Translations under genes and position numbers: made by a program
The notes under the pieces: model-generated
What the model was told of the DNA's origin: nothing
Seen by the model: the letters and a program-made list of their open reading frames with translations, nothing else
The model's database searches: none
Assembly: GCF_000153485.2 (NCBI RefSeq)
Contig: NC_018721.1
Coordinates: 2,480,001-2,544,000 of the forward strand
DNA: 64,000 nt
DNA from: Psychroflexus torquis ATCC 700755
Lineage (GTDB): Bacteria; Bacteroidota; Bacteroidia; Flavobacteriales; Flavobacteriaceae
Direction of reading: 5' to 3'
In this document: positions 17,382-26,633 of the stretch, piece by piece
Layout: the number at the start of each line of letters is the position of its first letter
How positions within the stretch are numbered: the stretch's first letter is position 1

Positions 17382-19796
17382 ATGCATAAGGTGTTTAGCT
17401 TTGGATTTTGGAATTTTATCGCTAGTAGGATTCTTAGGAATAGGATTGTCATTATTCTTATTCTTCTAGGATTAACTGTATTTCTAAGTATGCAGTGGCA
17501 ACATATTCAGTTTTCTTATTCTGAAGCTAATTTGCTTCCAGATGATGCCCCTATCAATCAACAGTATGCAGACTTTGAAGAGAAATTTGGATCTGATGGT
17601 AATGTGATTATGCTAGCCACAGATGATGAGGATTTATTTACGTTGGAAAAGTTTAAAGCTTGGAAAACACTATCAGATACTCTTGCTACTTTTCCTGAAA
17701 TAAAATCCGTTATTGGGATTCATAATCTTCAAGAATTGATAAAACTTGAAAATCCTAAGCGTTTTGAAATGCAACAGATTTTAAGTAAAAGTACTGATTT
17801 TTCAAAACAACAACTGGAAGCCTACAGCAAGTCTCTTTTTACAGATTATCCTTTTTATGATGGACTGATCTTCAATTCTAAAAATAAAACAGTGCAAACT
17901 GTAGCGTATATGCAAGATAGCATAGTCAACGCTCAAGGGCGGAAGGTATTTATCATGGAGAAGTTTGTTCCCTTGATAGAGTCGTTTAAGAAAAACCACA
18001 CTATCGAGCTTCATGTTTCTGGGATGCCCTACATACGAACTCTCAATTCGCAAAATATTGTAGATGAAATCCAATGGTTTGTATTAGCGGCTTTATTGGT
18101 AACCTCCTTTATATTCTTTTTCTTTTTTAGGTCATTTCGCGCCACATTAATTTCAATGTTAACCGTTATCATTGGTGTGATGTGGGCCTTTGGATTTATG
18201 GGTATTCTAGGTTTCGAAATTACGGTTTTAACGGCCGTCATCCCCCCACTTATCATTATTATAGGGATTCCTAACTGTATTTTCTTGATCAATAAATACC
18301 AGCATGAAATCAAAAAACATGGTAACCAGGCAAAGTCTCTTCAGCGTGTAATCACTAAAATTGGAAATGCTACACTGATGACCAATGTGACTACGGCTTC
18401 GGGATTTGCAACCTTCATTTTCACTCAAAGTGAATTACTAAAGGAGTTCGGGATATTAGCATCCATCAACATTATTGCCATTTTTATTTTGAGTCTTCTT
18501 ATTATACCTATTATTTATAGTTACATGCCACTGCCCAATGATAAGCACTTAAGACATCTTGGTAAACAATGGATAGAAAGCTTTGTAGAATGGATTGTGA
18601 AAATGGTAAGGGATAAGAGAATTACTATTTACTTTACCTCTGTTGCCGTTTTAGGGATAAGCATCATAGGTATTTTCAATATTAAAATTTCTGGTAGCTT
18701 ACTAGAGGATATGCCACAAAATGCTGAATTCTTCAAGGATATTAAATTCTTTGAAGATAAGTTTGATGGGGTTTTACCACTAGAAATAATGATCGACACT
18801 AAAAGGCCTAATAGTGTGATTAAGTTATCAACTTTGAAAAAGATGGATCAATTAGCCTCTGAAATTGTTGATATAAAAGAGCTTTCTGCGCCATTATCGG
18901 TTGTTAATCTGGCTAAATATTCCAAGCAAGCCTTTTATAATAATAACCCCAAGTATTACCAATTACCAACCTCTCAAGAGCAAACTTTTATGTCGCCTTA
19001 CCTCAAAAGTATGGAAAATATGAAAGGAGCTGGAATAAGTTCATACGTGGATTCAACCGGACAATACGCGAGGATGACCATGTTTATGAAGGATGTCACG
19101 ACAGAGGAAATCAAAAAAATTGAAGAGCGGCTTTTACCCGAAATTCAAAAGATATTTCCAGAAGACCGTTATGAAGTGACTATGACAGGAAAAGCTCTGG
19201 TTTATCAAAAGGGGACACATTATTTGGTAGACAATTTAGTGTTATCCCTTTCTTTAGCTATTTTGCTTATTGCTCTATTTATGGCCTGGATTTTTCGTTC
19301 TTTTAGGATGATCTTGATTTCACTTATCCCCAATTTGCTGCCTTTATTAATGACAGCTGGTATGATGGGTTTTCTAGGTGTTCCTATAAAGCCGTCTACA
19401 ATTCTCGTCTTTAGTATAGCGTTTGGGATAAGCGTAGATGATACCATACACTTTTTGGCAAAATACAGGCAAGAGTTAAAGGCTAACCACTGGAAGATTA
19501 AGCGGTCTGTATATTTATCTTTAAGGGAAACTACTGTAAGTATGTTTTATACCTCTATCGTTTTATTCTTTGGTTTTTCAGTGTTTATGATCTCAAGTTT
19601 TGGAGGAACCGTTGCCCTAGGAGGCTTGGTTTCTGCCACGCTCCTCTTCGCTATGCTAGCAAATTTATTGTTGTTACCTTCACTATTATTGTCATTGGAA
19701 CGGAGTATTGCCAACCAAAAAACAATGAAAGAGCCACAGATGCAAATCATTGATAATGATGTAGATGACCGTAAATCTAGCGATAACACAGATTAA
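17382..19796 (+). CDS. MMPL/RND-family exporter
   Basis: 804-aa inner-membrane protein with the duplicated RND layout: one N-terminal TM helix, a large periplasmic loop (residues about 35-230), five to six TM helices (from about 230), a second TM/loop/TM repeat (about 410-790). The motif GISVDDTIHFLAKY in TM10 is characteristic of the MMPL/SSD-type RND branch, where Asp residues couple transport to protons. Hydrophobic cargo such as lipids or hopanoid-like molecules is typical of the family, but nothing here fixes it. The C-terminal 25 residues are acidic and polar. Confidence 0.85.
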   Translation: MHKVFSFGFWNFIASRILRNRIVIILILLGLTVFLSMQWQHIQFSYSEANLLPDDAPINQQYADFEEKFGSDGNVIMLATDDEDLFTLEKFKAWKTLSDTLATFPEIKSVIGIHNLQELIKLENPKRFEMQQILSKSTDFSKQQLEAYSKSLFTDYPFYDGLIFNSKNKTVQTVAYMQDSIVNAQGRKVFIMEKFVPLIESFKKNHTIELHVSGMPYIRTLNSQNIVDEIQWFVLAALLVTSFIFFFFFRSFRATLISMLTVIIGVMWAFGFMGILGFEITVLTAVIPPLIIIIGIPNCIFLINKYQHEIKKHGNQAKSLQRVITKIGNATLMTNVTTASGFATFIFTQSELLKEFGILASINIIAIFILSLLIIPIIYSYMPLPNDKHLRHLGKQWIESFVEWIVKMVRDKRITIYFTSVAVLGISIIGIFNIKISGSLLEDMPQNAEFFKDIKFFEDKFDGVLPLEIMIDTKRPNSVIKLSTLKKMDQLASEIVDIKELSAPLSVVNLAKYSKQAFYNNNPKYYQLPTSQEQTFMSPYLKSMENMKGAGISSYVDSTGQYARMTMFMKDVTTEEIKKIEERLLPEIQKIFPEDRYEVTMTGKALVYQKGTHYLVDNLVLSLSLAILLIALFMAWIFRSFRMILISLIPNLLPLLMTAGMMGFLGVPIKPSTILVFSIAFGISVDDTIHFLAKYRQELKANHWKIKRSVYLSLRETTVSMFYTSIVLFFGFSVFMISSFGGTVALGGLVSATLLFAMLANLLLLPSLLLSLERSIANQKTMKEPQMQIIDNDVDDRKSSDNTD

Positions 19797-19874
19797 AGAT
19801 TTTTAATTAGTGCTTCATTAAACTTTATTTTTTAATTAGCAATTAAACTAAACAATTCTAAATTTTATTTATAT

Positions 19875-19882
19875 TATATTTG
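19875..19882 (+). promoter_or_regulatory. -7 element TATATTTG before the T9SS protein gene
   Basis: Perfect TAnnTTTG match, 45 bp before the ATG at 19927. Confidence 0.55.
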
Positions 19883-19926
19883 TTTTAACCATATTAAAAT
19901 TTGTATACTATATAATTGCTTGAATT

Positions 19927-22900
19927 ATGAAAAAAATTATTTTATTCCTAGCACTAGTCCTTTCTGTGTCCACCCAAGCACAGGTGACTCAAATCTGGAC
20001 AGATTACGGTGGGTTTTGGACTTCTTCCTCCACCAGTATTAACTCTGTAAAACCAGATAACTCTCACAACTTGTTGGCGTTTAGATCCGATGGAATTAAT
20101 TATTCTACGGGGGTGGATGATGCCAAGCTTAACACAAACGGTGTTTCTTTTACTCCTTTAAATATAAGAGCTTTACCCATTCCTACACTTCCACTTCCGA
20201 TACCTGTAGAAACATTTTATTTAGTTGTTTTAGGACAATTGGCAGATGGTATGGATAACGGTGCAGATGATGGCCCTACAAATCCTTTTGCACCAATTAC
20301 CCAAGGTTCAGAAGTTGCAAGTTATTTAACCGACGGAATTAATGGTTTAGACCTTGGTACAGGTATAGCAAATATACCCTCAGGGACAACTTCTAGATTC
20401 AATTTGAGTACTGGCGGTATCAAGACTTCTCAAATTGGTGATGGTTTACCAGATATATTGATTAGTCAGACAGCTAAACCTACTCGTATTGGAGATAAAA
20501 CAGATAGGTTAAGATTTGTGGATGATAACGATGAAATTGTAGGGGAAGAGGTATTAATTAATTTATCCAGCACTACTGATTACCCAGTTGTTGGAAATTG
20601 GCAGACTGATTTTTATAAGTTTGAGAGTACACAAGAAAGAGACGCTTTAGTTAATATTGAGAAACCTTTATCTTTTTTTGCTGAAGATTTGTCTTATTTT
20701 GGCATAACATCGGCCAATGCGAGCGATGCGGTGGCGCTTATTTACGAACCGAGAGGATCATCAGACCCTGCTTTTATAGCCTTTAACGAGCCTTCTCTTG
20801 GGGTAGCGAGTCAACTTGTGGTCAACTCTCAACCTACAGAGCAAGAGTGCGACGGTACTCTGCCAGAGTCAATTTTAGTTCAAGTAGAAGATTCAGATGG
20901 TGCTAGTGTTCTACAAGAGGATCTTTTAATAACAGCCACAAAAGTTTCTGGTCCCGGAGATTTACTGGGAACCACTAAGGAACTAACAAATAAAAGTGGT
21001 TTAGCCACTTTTAATGATTTGGAGCTTAGTGTTGGTGGTACACATATTATAGAATTTTCATATACTAGTTTAGATTCAGCAACAACAACTGAAATTACTT
21101 TTTCGGCATCTTGTTCAGGAGTTCCCGTAGAGTGGACGGGAGAGGTTAGCACTGCTTGGAACAATGTTGGCAACTGGGACGGCACAGAAATTCCTAATGC
21201 CAATTTTAATGTTATCATTCCTAATGGACGCCTTAGATACCCGGTTTTAGTTTCAGATGCTGGTGCCAATAATTTAGAAATGGGAGATGGAACTTCCATC
21301 ACCTTAAATGGACGCCTTTTTGCCATCAACGGTTCTATGGCAAATGTAGCTTCTGGAGCTACTGTAGACGGTTCTGTAACAGGCTCAACCTTGTATTTTT
21401 CAAATCAGGAGGCTGCCCAAACAATACCATCAGGTTTTATTTCTGGAGATTTATCCAACTTAACTGTAGAAAACCCAGATGGTGTCACCACAAACTCAGA
21501 TATCTCTCTTTTAGAGGTGTTTACTTTAAAAGACGGCGATTTCACCATTGCTTCATCATCAACATTTACCTTCAAGAGTTCAGCTACCAAAACAGCTGTG
21601 CTTGATAGAGTGCCGTCTGGTTCTAGTATAAGTGGCTGTGTTGTGATAGAGCGGTTTATACCAAGTGGAAAGAGAGCGTTTAGGTTTCTATCTTCACCAG
21701 TCACCACCTCTGTTTCTTGTGGAAAGCCAACGATACAAGATAATTTGCAGGAAGGTGGCCAAATAACTGATATTGAAAATACTCCTGTTGTTGATCCAAA
21801 TCCAGGTTATGGAATCCATATTACGGGATCTACAACTGGCGCAAATGGATTTGATGCCACTAATACAGGAAATCCATCTATGTTTACATTCAATGAATCA
21901 ACACAAGATTGGGAGAATATTCCCAATACAGATGATGGCAGCGGACTTTCCTCTGGACAGTCCTTTTTAGCCCTTATAAGGGGAAGTCGAGCCTTAGACC
22001 TTACTGTTGATAACATCCAATCTGGACCAGAAACAAGATTGAGATTTACAGGAGAATTAGCCACAGGAAATTGGGATGTTTTGTCCAGTGATCTTGGTCC
22101 AGATCTAGTAGATTTTAGTTTTATAGGAAATCCTTATCAAGCACAAATTGACTTAAAAGCGTTCTTGGAGAGTAATAACGTAAGTGGTCTAAGAACAGAT
22201 TATGTTTATGTTTTTGATCCAACCATAGGAACCTCTGGTAGCTATGTTACGGTGGACTTATCAACAAACAACGGTACGAACAACGTTGCTGGGTCTGCCG
22301 CTGATAAATATTTGCAACCCCATCAAGCCTTTTTTGCTGAGACTAGTGCTACTGATCCATCAGTAACTTTTGGTGAGATTTACAAAAAGACAGGCGCTTT
22401 GGCATTCGTAGGTAATGCTGTTTTCAGAACACCACCGTCTAATGGTTCTTTGAACACAGAGCTAAATATTAATTTGAAAAGGAATGTAGATCTCGAGAGT
22501 TTCGTGGTAGATGGGGCTAGACTTGTAATGCACGATTATTATTCCAATGAAGTAAATGAAAAAGATGCGCTCAAGTTTTCCAATAGTGAAGAGTCCATTG
22601 CATTATTAAATTCTCTAGATGGGATTGAGGACTACTTGTCTGTAGAAAAAAGAGCGACGCCTATAGAAGGTGAAGTTGTTCAATTAAGTATTTGGAATTA
22701 TTTCACCCCAAACAATACTTTAAGATCCACGAGCTATACTTTAAGTATAAAAGCAAGTCAACTCAACCAGATTGTTAGTCTTGTGGACAATTACACCGAG
22801 CAAATTATCGAGCTTGCGCAAAATGATGAAACAACTGATTATAGTTTCGAAATTTATAGTGCTATCCCAAATAGTTATGATTTCAATAGATTTAAATTAG

Positions 22901-23190
22901 TCTTTGGAAAAACAACGCTTTCGGTTAACAATCCCATAGAGCTGGAAAGTTTTAAATTGTACCCCAACCCAAGTACAGATAATCGCTTTACTATTTCTTT
23001 ACCTAAGTTTACGAGTCAAGAAGTAAGTGTTGAAGTCTACGATATGTTGGGTAGAAATGTTTTTTCAGAAAACTATAAAACAGATTCGGGACAGATCGAT
23101 GTTTATGCTAAAGCTCTGACTTCTGGTATATATTTAGTTAAACTCTCTTCGGAAACTCTCCAAGCTACTAAAAAGCTGATTATTAAATAA
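19927..23190 (+). CDS. Large secreted protein with T9SS type A sorting domain
   Basis: 1087-aa exported protein. The signal peptide is KKIILFLALVLSVSTQAQ. The N-terminal third is Gly/Asn/Thr-rich with no enzyme motif; about residues 300-390 look like an Ig/invasin-like domain (VVNSQPTEQECDGTLPESIL, LATFNDLELSVGG). The middle resembles a head-type beta repeat region (GNWDGTEIPNANFNVIIPNG). The last 75 residues are a T9SS type A tail: FKLYPNPSTDNRFTIS, VEVYDMLGRNVFSE, SGIYLVKLSSE and a basic end (KKLIIK). The tail sends it through the Por secretion machinery to the cell surface. Adhesin-like role is inference. Confidence 0.85.
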   Translation: MKKIILFLALVLSVSTQAQVTQIWTDYGGFWTSSSTSINSVKPDNSHNLLAFRSDGINYSTGVDDAKLNTNGVSFTPLNIRALPIPTLPLPIPVETFYLVVLGQLADGMDNGADDGPTNPFAPITQGSEVASYLTDGINGLDLGTGIANIPSGTTSRFNLSTGGIKTSQIGDGLPDILISQTAKPTRIGDKTDRLRFVDDNDEIVGEEVLINLSSTTDYPVVGNWQTDFYKFESTQERDALVNIEKPLSFFAEDLSYFGITSANASDAVALIYEPRGSSDPAFIAFNEPSLGVASQLVVNSQPTEQECDGTLPESILVQVEDSDGASVLQEDLLITATKVSGPGDLLGTTKELTNKSGLATFNDLELSVGGTHIIEFSYTSLDSATTTEITFSASCSGVPVEWTGEVSTAWNNVGNWDGTEIPNANFNVIIPNGRLRYPVLVSDAGANNLEMGDGTSITLNGRLFAINGSMANVASGATVDGSVTGSTLYFSNQEAAQTIPSGFISGDLSNLTVENPDGVTTNSDISLLEVFTLKDGDFTIASSSTFTFKSSATKTAVLDRVPSGSSISGCVVIERFIPSGKRAFRFLSSPVTTSVSCGKPTIQDNLQEGGQITDIENTPVVDPNPGYGIHITGSTTGANGFDATNTGNPSMFTFNESTQDWENIPNTDDGSGLSSGQSFLALIRGSRALDLTVDNIQSGPETRLRFTGELATGNWDVLSSDLGPDLVDFSFIGNPYQAQIDLKAFLESNNVSGLRTDYVYVFDPTIGTSGSYVTVDLSTNNGTNNVAGSAADKYLQPHQAFFAETSATDPSVTFGEIYKKTGALAFVGNAVFRTPPSNGSLNTELNINLKRNVDLESFVVDGARLVMHDYYSNEVNEKDALKFSNSEESIALLNSLDGIEDYLSVEKRATPIEGEVVQLSIWNYFTPNNTLRSTSYTLSIKASQLNQIVSLVDNYTEQIIELAQNDETTDYSFEIYSAIPNSYDFNRFKLVFGKTTLSVNNPIELESFKLYPNPSTDNRFTISLPKFTSQEVSVEVYDMLGRNVFSENYKTDSGQIDVYAKALTSGIYLVKLSSETLQATKKLIIK

Positions 23191-23209
23191 GGTTATTCAT
23201 TATTAACAC

Positions 23210-23243
23210 AAAAGCACGTTTTTTTAAAAAGCGTGCTTTTTTA
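23210..23243 (+). terminator. Terminator after the T9SS protein gene
   Basis: Stem aaaagcacg / cgtgctttt with A/T-rich inner pairing, followed by a T-run. Separates the 19927 gene from trmN6. Confidence 0.8.
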
Positions 23244-23258
23244 TTTAAAACTCATACA

Positions 23259-23975
23259 GTGTCAAATATATTTAAATTCAAAGATTTTGAAGTTCGCCAA
23301 TCTCAATCCTCTATGAAAATAGGCACGGACGCAGTGCTTTTAGGAGCATGGACAAAAATACCTGAAACGGTCCAAAGTATATTAGATGTTGGAGCTGGTA
23401 CTGGAATATTAGCCCTGCAGATGGCTCAAAGAAGTTTTGCTGAAACTATCGATGCTGTTGAGATTGATCCGGATGCTTTTGAAGAATGTGTTGATAACTT
23501 TGAGAATAGTCCTTGGGGAGATAGATTGTATTGTTACCATTCAGATTTTCATAGTTTTGCTGAAGAAATGGAAGAAACATACGATCTCATTATTAGCAAT
23601 CCCCCTTTTTTTGAAGTTTCTAAGAATCTTTCAACGAAAGGAAGGTCAACAGCCAGAAGCCAAACTGACTTAAATTTTGAAACTCTAGTGTTGGGTGTTA
23701 ACCACCTATTACACCAAGAGGGAAACTTATCTGTAATAGTGCCTTACGTTGCTAGTGAAGGTTTTATAAAAATAGCAGCTAAATTTGATTTGTATCCAAA
23801 CCAAATTCTAAATGTAAGAGGCCATTCATCTTCACCGCTGAAGCGATCGCTTATTAATTTCAGAAGAAATAAAGAAGAGACTATTATTCAAAACGAATTG
23901 GTTATTGAGCTGGAAAGACATGTCTATACCCGAGATTATATAGATTTAGTTAAAGATTTCTATTTAAAGATGTGA
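23259..23975 (+). CDS. trmN6: tRNA1(Val) (adenine(37)-N6)-methyltransferase
   Basis: SAM-dependent methyltransferase, 238 aa, modifying A37 of tRNA-Val in the cytoplasm. DVGAGTGILALQMAQR is the SAM-binding motif I and ISNPPFFEVS is the N6-adenine methyltransferase catalytic NPPF motif; GTDAVLLGAW is typical for this TrmN6/YfiC group. The start is GTG at 23259 (VSNIFKFKDFEVRQ), supported by the conserved F-x-F-K-x-F-x-V/I-x-Q beginning. Confidence 0.9.
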   Translation: MSNIFKFKDFEVRQSQSSMKIGTDAVLLGAWTKIPETVQSILDVGAGTGILALQMAQRSFAETIDAVEIDPDAFEECVDNFENSPWGDRLYCYHSDFHSFAEEMEETYDLIISNPPFFEVSKNLSTKGRSTARSQTDLNFETLVLGVNHLLHQEGNLSVIVPYVASEGFIKIAAKFDLYPNQILNVRGHSSSPLKRSLINFRRNKEETIIQNELVIELERHVYTRDYIDLVKDFYLKM

Positions 23976-24035
23976 TTATTTACGATTTAATCAAAATAAT
24001 AACAAAGCTTCACAGATGTTCATAATTCTATTCAT

Positions 24036-24043
24036 TAAATTTG
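24036..24043 (+). promoter_or_regulatory. -7 element TAAATTTG before the acyl-CoA dehydrogenase
   Basis: Perfect TAnnTTTG match 23 bp before the ATG at 24067. Confidence 0.6.
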
Positions 24044-24066
24044 TGAACAATATTTGAAAAAAAATT

Positions 24067-25245
24067 ATGAGACAAGATACTTTCCAAGCTCCAGACTACT
24101 ACGAAATCGACGATTTGCTTACCGAAGAACACAGGATGATTCGTCAAGCTGCTCGTGACTGGGTAAAGCGCGATGTAAGTCCAATTATAGAAGAGGCTGC
24201 ACAAAAAGCAGAATTTCCAAAGTCAATCATCAAAGGTTTATCAAATATTGGTGCTTTTGGTCCCTACATTCCAGAAGAGTATGGCGGTGCTGGACTAGAC
24301 CAGATCTCTTACGGTTTAATCATGCAAGAAATAGAGCGTGGTGACAGTGGCGTAAGGTCTACAGCTTCTGTTCAATCTTCTCTGGTCATGTTTCCTATAT
24401 ATGAATTCGGAACTGAAGAGCAGCGTAAGAAATTCCTACCAAAATTAGCTTCAGGAGAGTTTATGGGATCGTTTGGGTTAACCGAACCTGATCACGGTTC
24501 TAATCCAAGTGGTATGACAACTCATTTTGTAGATAAAGGGGACCATTATTTACTTAATGGAGCGAAAATGTGGATTTCCAACTCTCCATTTTGTGATATT
24601 GCTGTCGTTTGGGCTAAAAACGAAGAAGGTAGAATTCATGGACTTATCGTAGAGCGAGGTATGGAAGGCTTTTCCACCCCTGAAACTCATAACAAATGGT
24701 CGCTTAGAGCTTCTGCAACTGGGGAATTGATTTTCCAAGATGTTAAAGTCCCTAAAGAAAATTTGCTTCCAGGGAAAAGTGGCTTAGGAGCACCATTGTT
24801 ATGTTTAGATTCAGCTCGATATGGTATAGCTTGGGGTGCTATTGGAGCGGCTATGGATTGTTACGATACTGCTTTGCGTTACGCCAAAGAACGTATTCAA
24901 TTTGGGAAACCTATTGCGGGATATCAATTGCAACAAAAGAAACTAGCCGAAATGATTACTGAAATCACAAAAGCACAGCTTTTGGCATTGAGATTAGGTC
25001 AGTTAAAAAACGAAGGAAAAGCCTCTACTGCTCAAATTTCTATGGCTAAACGAAATAATGTAGAAATGGCTATTCATATCGCGAGAGAATCGCGACAAAT
25101 TCTTGGTGGAATGGGAATTACAGGAGAATATAGCATCATGCGGCATATGATGAATCTCGAGAGTGTAATTACTTACGAAGGAACTCACGATATTCACTTA
25201 TTGATTACAGGACTTGACATTACAGGTCTATCTGCTTTCAAATAG
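24067..25245 (+). CDS. gcdH: Glutaryl-CoA dehydrogenase-like acyl-CoA dehydrogenase
   Basis: 392-aa FAD enzyme. In the family it oxidises and decarboxylates glutaryl-CoA to crotonyl-CoA in lysine/tryptophan breakdown. GSFGLTEPDHGSNPSGMTT and WISNSPFCDIAVVWAK match the flavin-contact region, QFGKPIAGYQLQQKKLA the C-terminal helix and ESVITYEGTHDIHLL holds the catalytic Glu. The overall pattern (REDTFQ..D, Y-x-DL-TEE N-terminus) agrees with GcdH rather than short-chain dehydrogenases; substrate remains inferred. Own promoter; no operon partner of the pathway nearby. Confidence 0.82.
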   Translation: MRQDTFQAPDYYEIDDLLTEEHRMIRQAARDWVKRDVSPIIEEAAQKAEFPKSIIKGLSNIGAFGPYIPEEYGGAGLDQISYGLIMQEIERGDSGVRSTASVQSSLVMFPIYEFGTEEQRKKFLPKLASGEFMGSFGLTEPDHGSNPSGMTTHFVDKGDHYLLNGAKMWISNSPFCDIAVVWAKNEEGRIHGLIVERGMEGFSTPETHNKWSLRASATGELIFQDVKVPKENLLPGKSGLGAPLLCLDSARYGIAWGAIGAAMDCYDTALRYAKERIQFGKPIAGYQLQQKKLAEMITEITKAQLLALRLGQLKNEGKASTAQISMAKRNNVEMAIHIARESRQILGGMGITGEYSIMRHMMNLESVITYEGTHDIHLLITGLDITGLSAFK

Positions 25246-25310
25246 GTAGAATATTTTTTAAAGAAAATATAAAAATTGCAGCCAGTTGAACTTGTTTTGA
25301 CTGGTTTATT

Positions 25311-25318
25311 TATTTTTG
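25311..25318 (+). promoter_or_regulatory. -7 element TATTTTTG before the DUF3050 gene
   Basis: TAnnTTTG match 17 bp before the ATG at 25336; TTG triplets lie 16 and 22 bp upstream. Its position shows that the upstream in-frame TTG at 25276 is not the start. Confidence 0.6.
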
Positions 25319-25335
25319 TAAAAAATAATATAAAG

Positions 25336-26121
25336 ATGAAGCAGGTTGATGAAGTACAAGCAAGTTTAAAAGAGTTAAGAGACCAACTTATGGGTCACAA
25401 GCTTTATAAAGATGTAGAGAGTCCACAGGATTTAAAAATCTTTATGGAGCACCATGTTTTTGCAGTTTGGGATTTTATGTCCTTATTAAAGTCGCTTCAA
25501 ACACAACTCACCTGTACGACTTCACCATGGGTTCCTATAGGAAATCCAAAGCATAGATATCTTATAAATGAAATTGTCTTGGCAGAAGAAACAGACCTCA
25601 ATTCTTATGGTGAGCGTCAAAGCCATTTTGAGATGTATTTGGATGCCATGAAAAAGGCTGAATCCTCAACCAAAGCCATTCATGAGTTTGTTAGCCAAGT
25701 ACAAGAAGGGACTGACATTTTTTCGGTAATCTCTACTAGCGATTTACCGATTTCCGTCAAAGAATTTCTGTTGTTTACATTTAATGTTATCAAAAGAAAC
25801 AAACCTCATGAGATTGCTGCTTGTTTTACTTTTGGTAGAGAAGAATTGATTCCAGATATGTTTACCTCTATCATAGGTGAAATACAAAAGAACTTTCCAA
25901 AAGAGGATTTAAGTTTGTTTAAATACTATTTCGATAGACATATTGAATTGGATGCAGACGAACATGGTCCTATGGCCTTAGAATTAATCACCGAGTTGTG
26001 TGGTTCAGATAAGCAGAAGTGGGAGGAAGTAGAGATTTGCTCTCGAGAAGCTTTAGAAAAGAGGTTAGGCTTATGGAACGGGATCGCTAAAGAAATAAAT
26101 TATTATAAGGCTATAGCTTAG
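25336..26121 (+). CDS. DUF3050 protein, heme-oxygenase-like fold
   Basis: 261-aa cytoplasmic helical protein of the DUF3050 family. Recognisable segments are HKLYKDVESPQDLKIFMEHHVFAVWDFM, LINEIVLAEETD and FDRHIELDADEHGPMA. The spaced Glu and His residues (E in MEHH, EE in LAEETD, H-x3-D/H in DRHIELDADEH) look like metal ligands of a heme-oxygenase-like di-iron fold, which is an inference. Function unknown. ATG 25336 is chosen because the promoter element lies between it and any earlier start. Confidence 0.72.
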   Translation: MKQVDEVQASLKELRDQLMGHKLYKDVESPQDLKIFMEHHVFAVWDFMSLLKSLQTQLTCTTSPWVPIGNPKHRYLINEIVLAEETDLNSYGERQSHFEMYLDAMKKAESSTKAIHEFVSQVQEGTDIFSVISTSDLPISVKEFLLFTFNVIKRNKPHEIAACFTFGREELIPDMFTSIIGEIQKNFPKEDLSLFKYYFDRHIELDADEHGPMALELITELCGSDKQKWEEVEICSREALEKRLGLWNGIAKEINYYKAIA

Positions 26122-26162
26122 CCTTTTGAAGCTGTCTTTATTAGGCTTATAGAATTGTCAAT

Positions 26163-26492
26163 TTACTCTTCACTAGGAGCTAGCTCTATTTTAAGACCCT
26201 CCATACTTTCAGTAATAGGGAGTTGGCAGCTCAATCTACTATTATCTTCTACATAGAAAGCTTCAGCTAGCATAGCTTCTTCTTCATCTCCTTTTTCTGG
26301 AAGCGGAGTTATAGATTGGATGTAGCACTGGCAAGAGGCGCACATCGCCATACCACCACAGATACCAATAGTGCCCTCAGGAGCAAGTTCATAAGAACGA
26401 ATAATCTCCATGAGATTCATAGCCATATCTGTGGGAGCATCTACTAGGTGGGACGTTCCTTCCCGATCGACTATTGTAATTTTCACATCCAT
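26163..26492 (-). CDS. 2Fe-2S ferredoxin, adrenodoxin-like
   Basis: Small electron carrier, 109 aa. The cluster ligands are C-x5-C-x2-C in ICGGMAMCASC and the distal Cys in RLSCQL, as in the adrenodoxin/Isc ferredoxin class. I start at ATG 26492 (MDVKITIVDREG); the frame extends upstream only through a TTG without family similarity, and a TACTTTTG promoter element sits 34 bp before this ATG. It lies downstream of the ferredoxin-NADP reductase but is separated from it by a terminator, so it has its own transcript. Likely partner of that reductase (inference). Confidence 0.9.
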   Translation of the reverse strand: MDVKITIVDREGTSHLVDAPTDMAMNLMEIIRSYELAPEGTIGICGGMAMCASCQCYIQSITPLPEKGDEEEAMLAEAFYVEDNSRLSCQLPITESMEGLKIELAPSEE

Positions 26493-26525
26493 AAGAATTC
26501 TCCAATCAAAGGTTAATTTGGTCAA

Positions 26526-26533
26526 CAAAAGTA
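26526..26533 (-). promoter_or_regulatory. -7 element TACTTTTG for the ferredoxin gene
   Basis: Minus-strand TAnnTTTG match 34 bp upstream of the ferredoxin ATG and downstream of the terminator of the preceding gene. Confidence 0.6.
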
Positions 26534-26583
26534 CTTGGTCTGTAGATACATGTTTAGTACTTCCATAATGATTTTAAATAAAA

Positions 26584-26613
26584 CACCTTGCTAAGATTGT
26601 TCCTAGCAAGGTG
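26584..26613 (-). terminator. Terminator after ferredoxin-NADP reductase gene
   Basis: Perfect 10-bp stem caccttgcta / tagcaaggtg with a 10-nt loop; on the minus strand it is followed by TTTTATTT. Confidence 0.85.
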
Positions 26614-26633
26614 AGATTGTTTATGACATACTA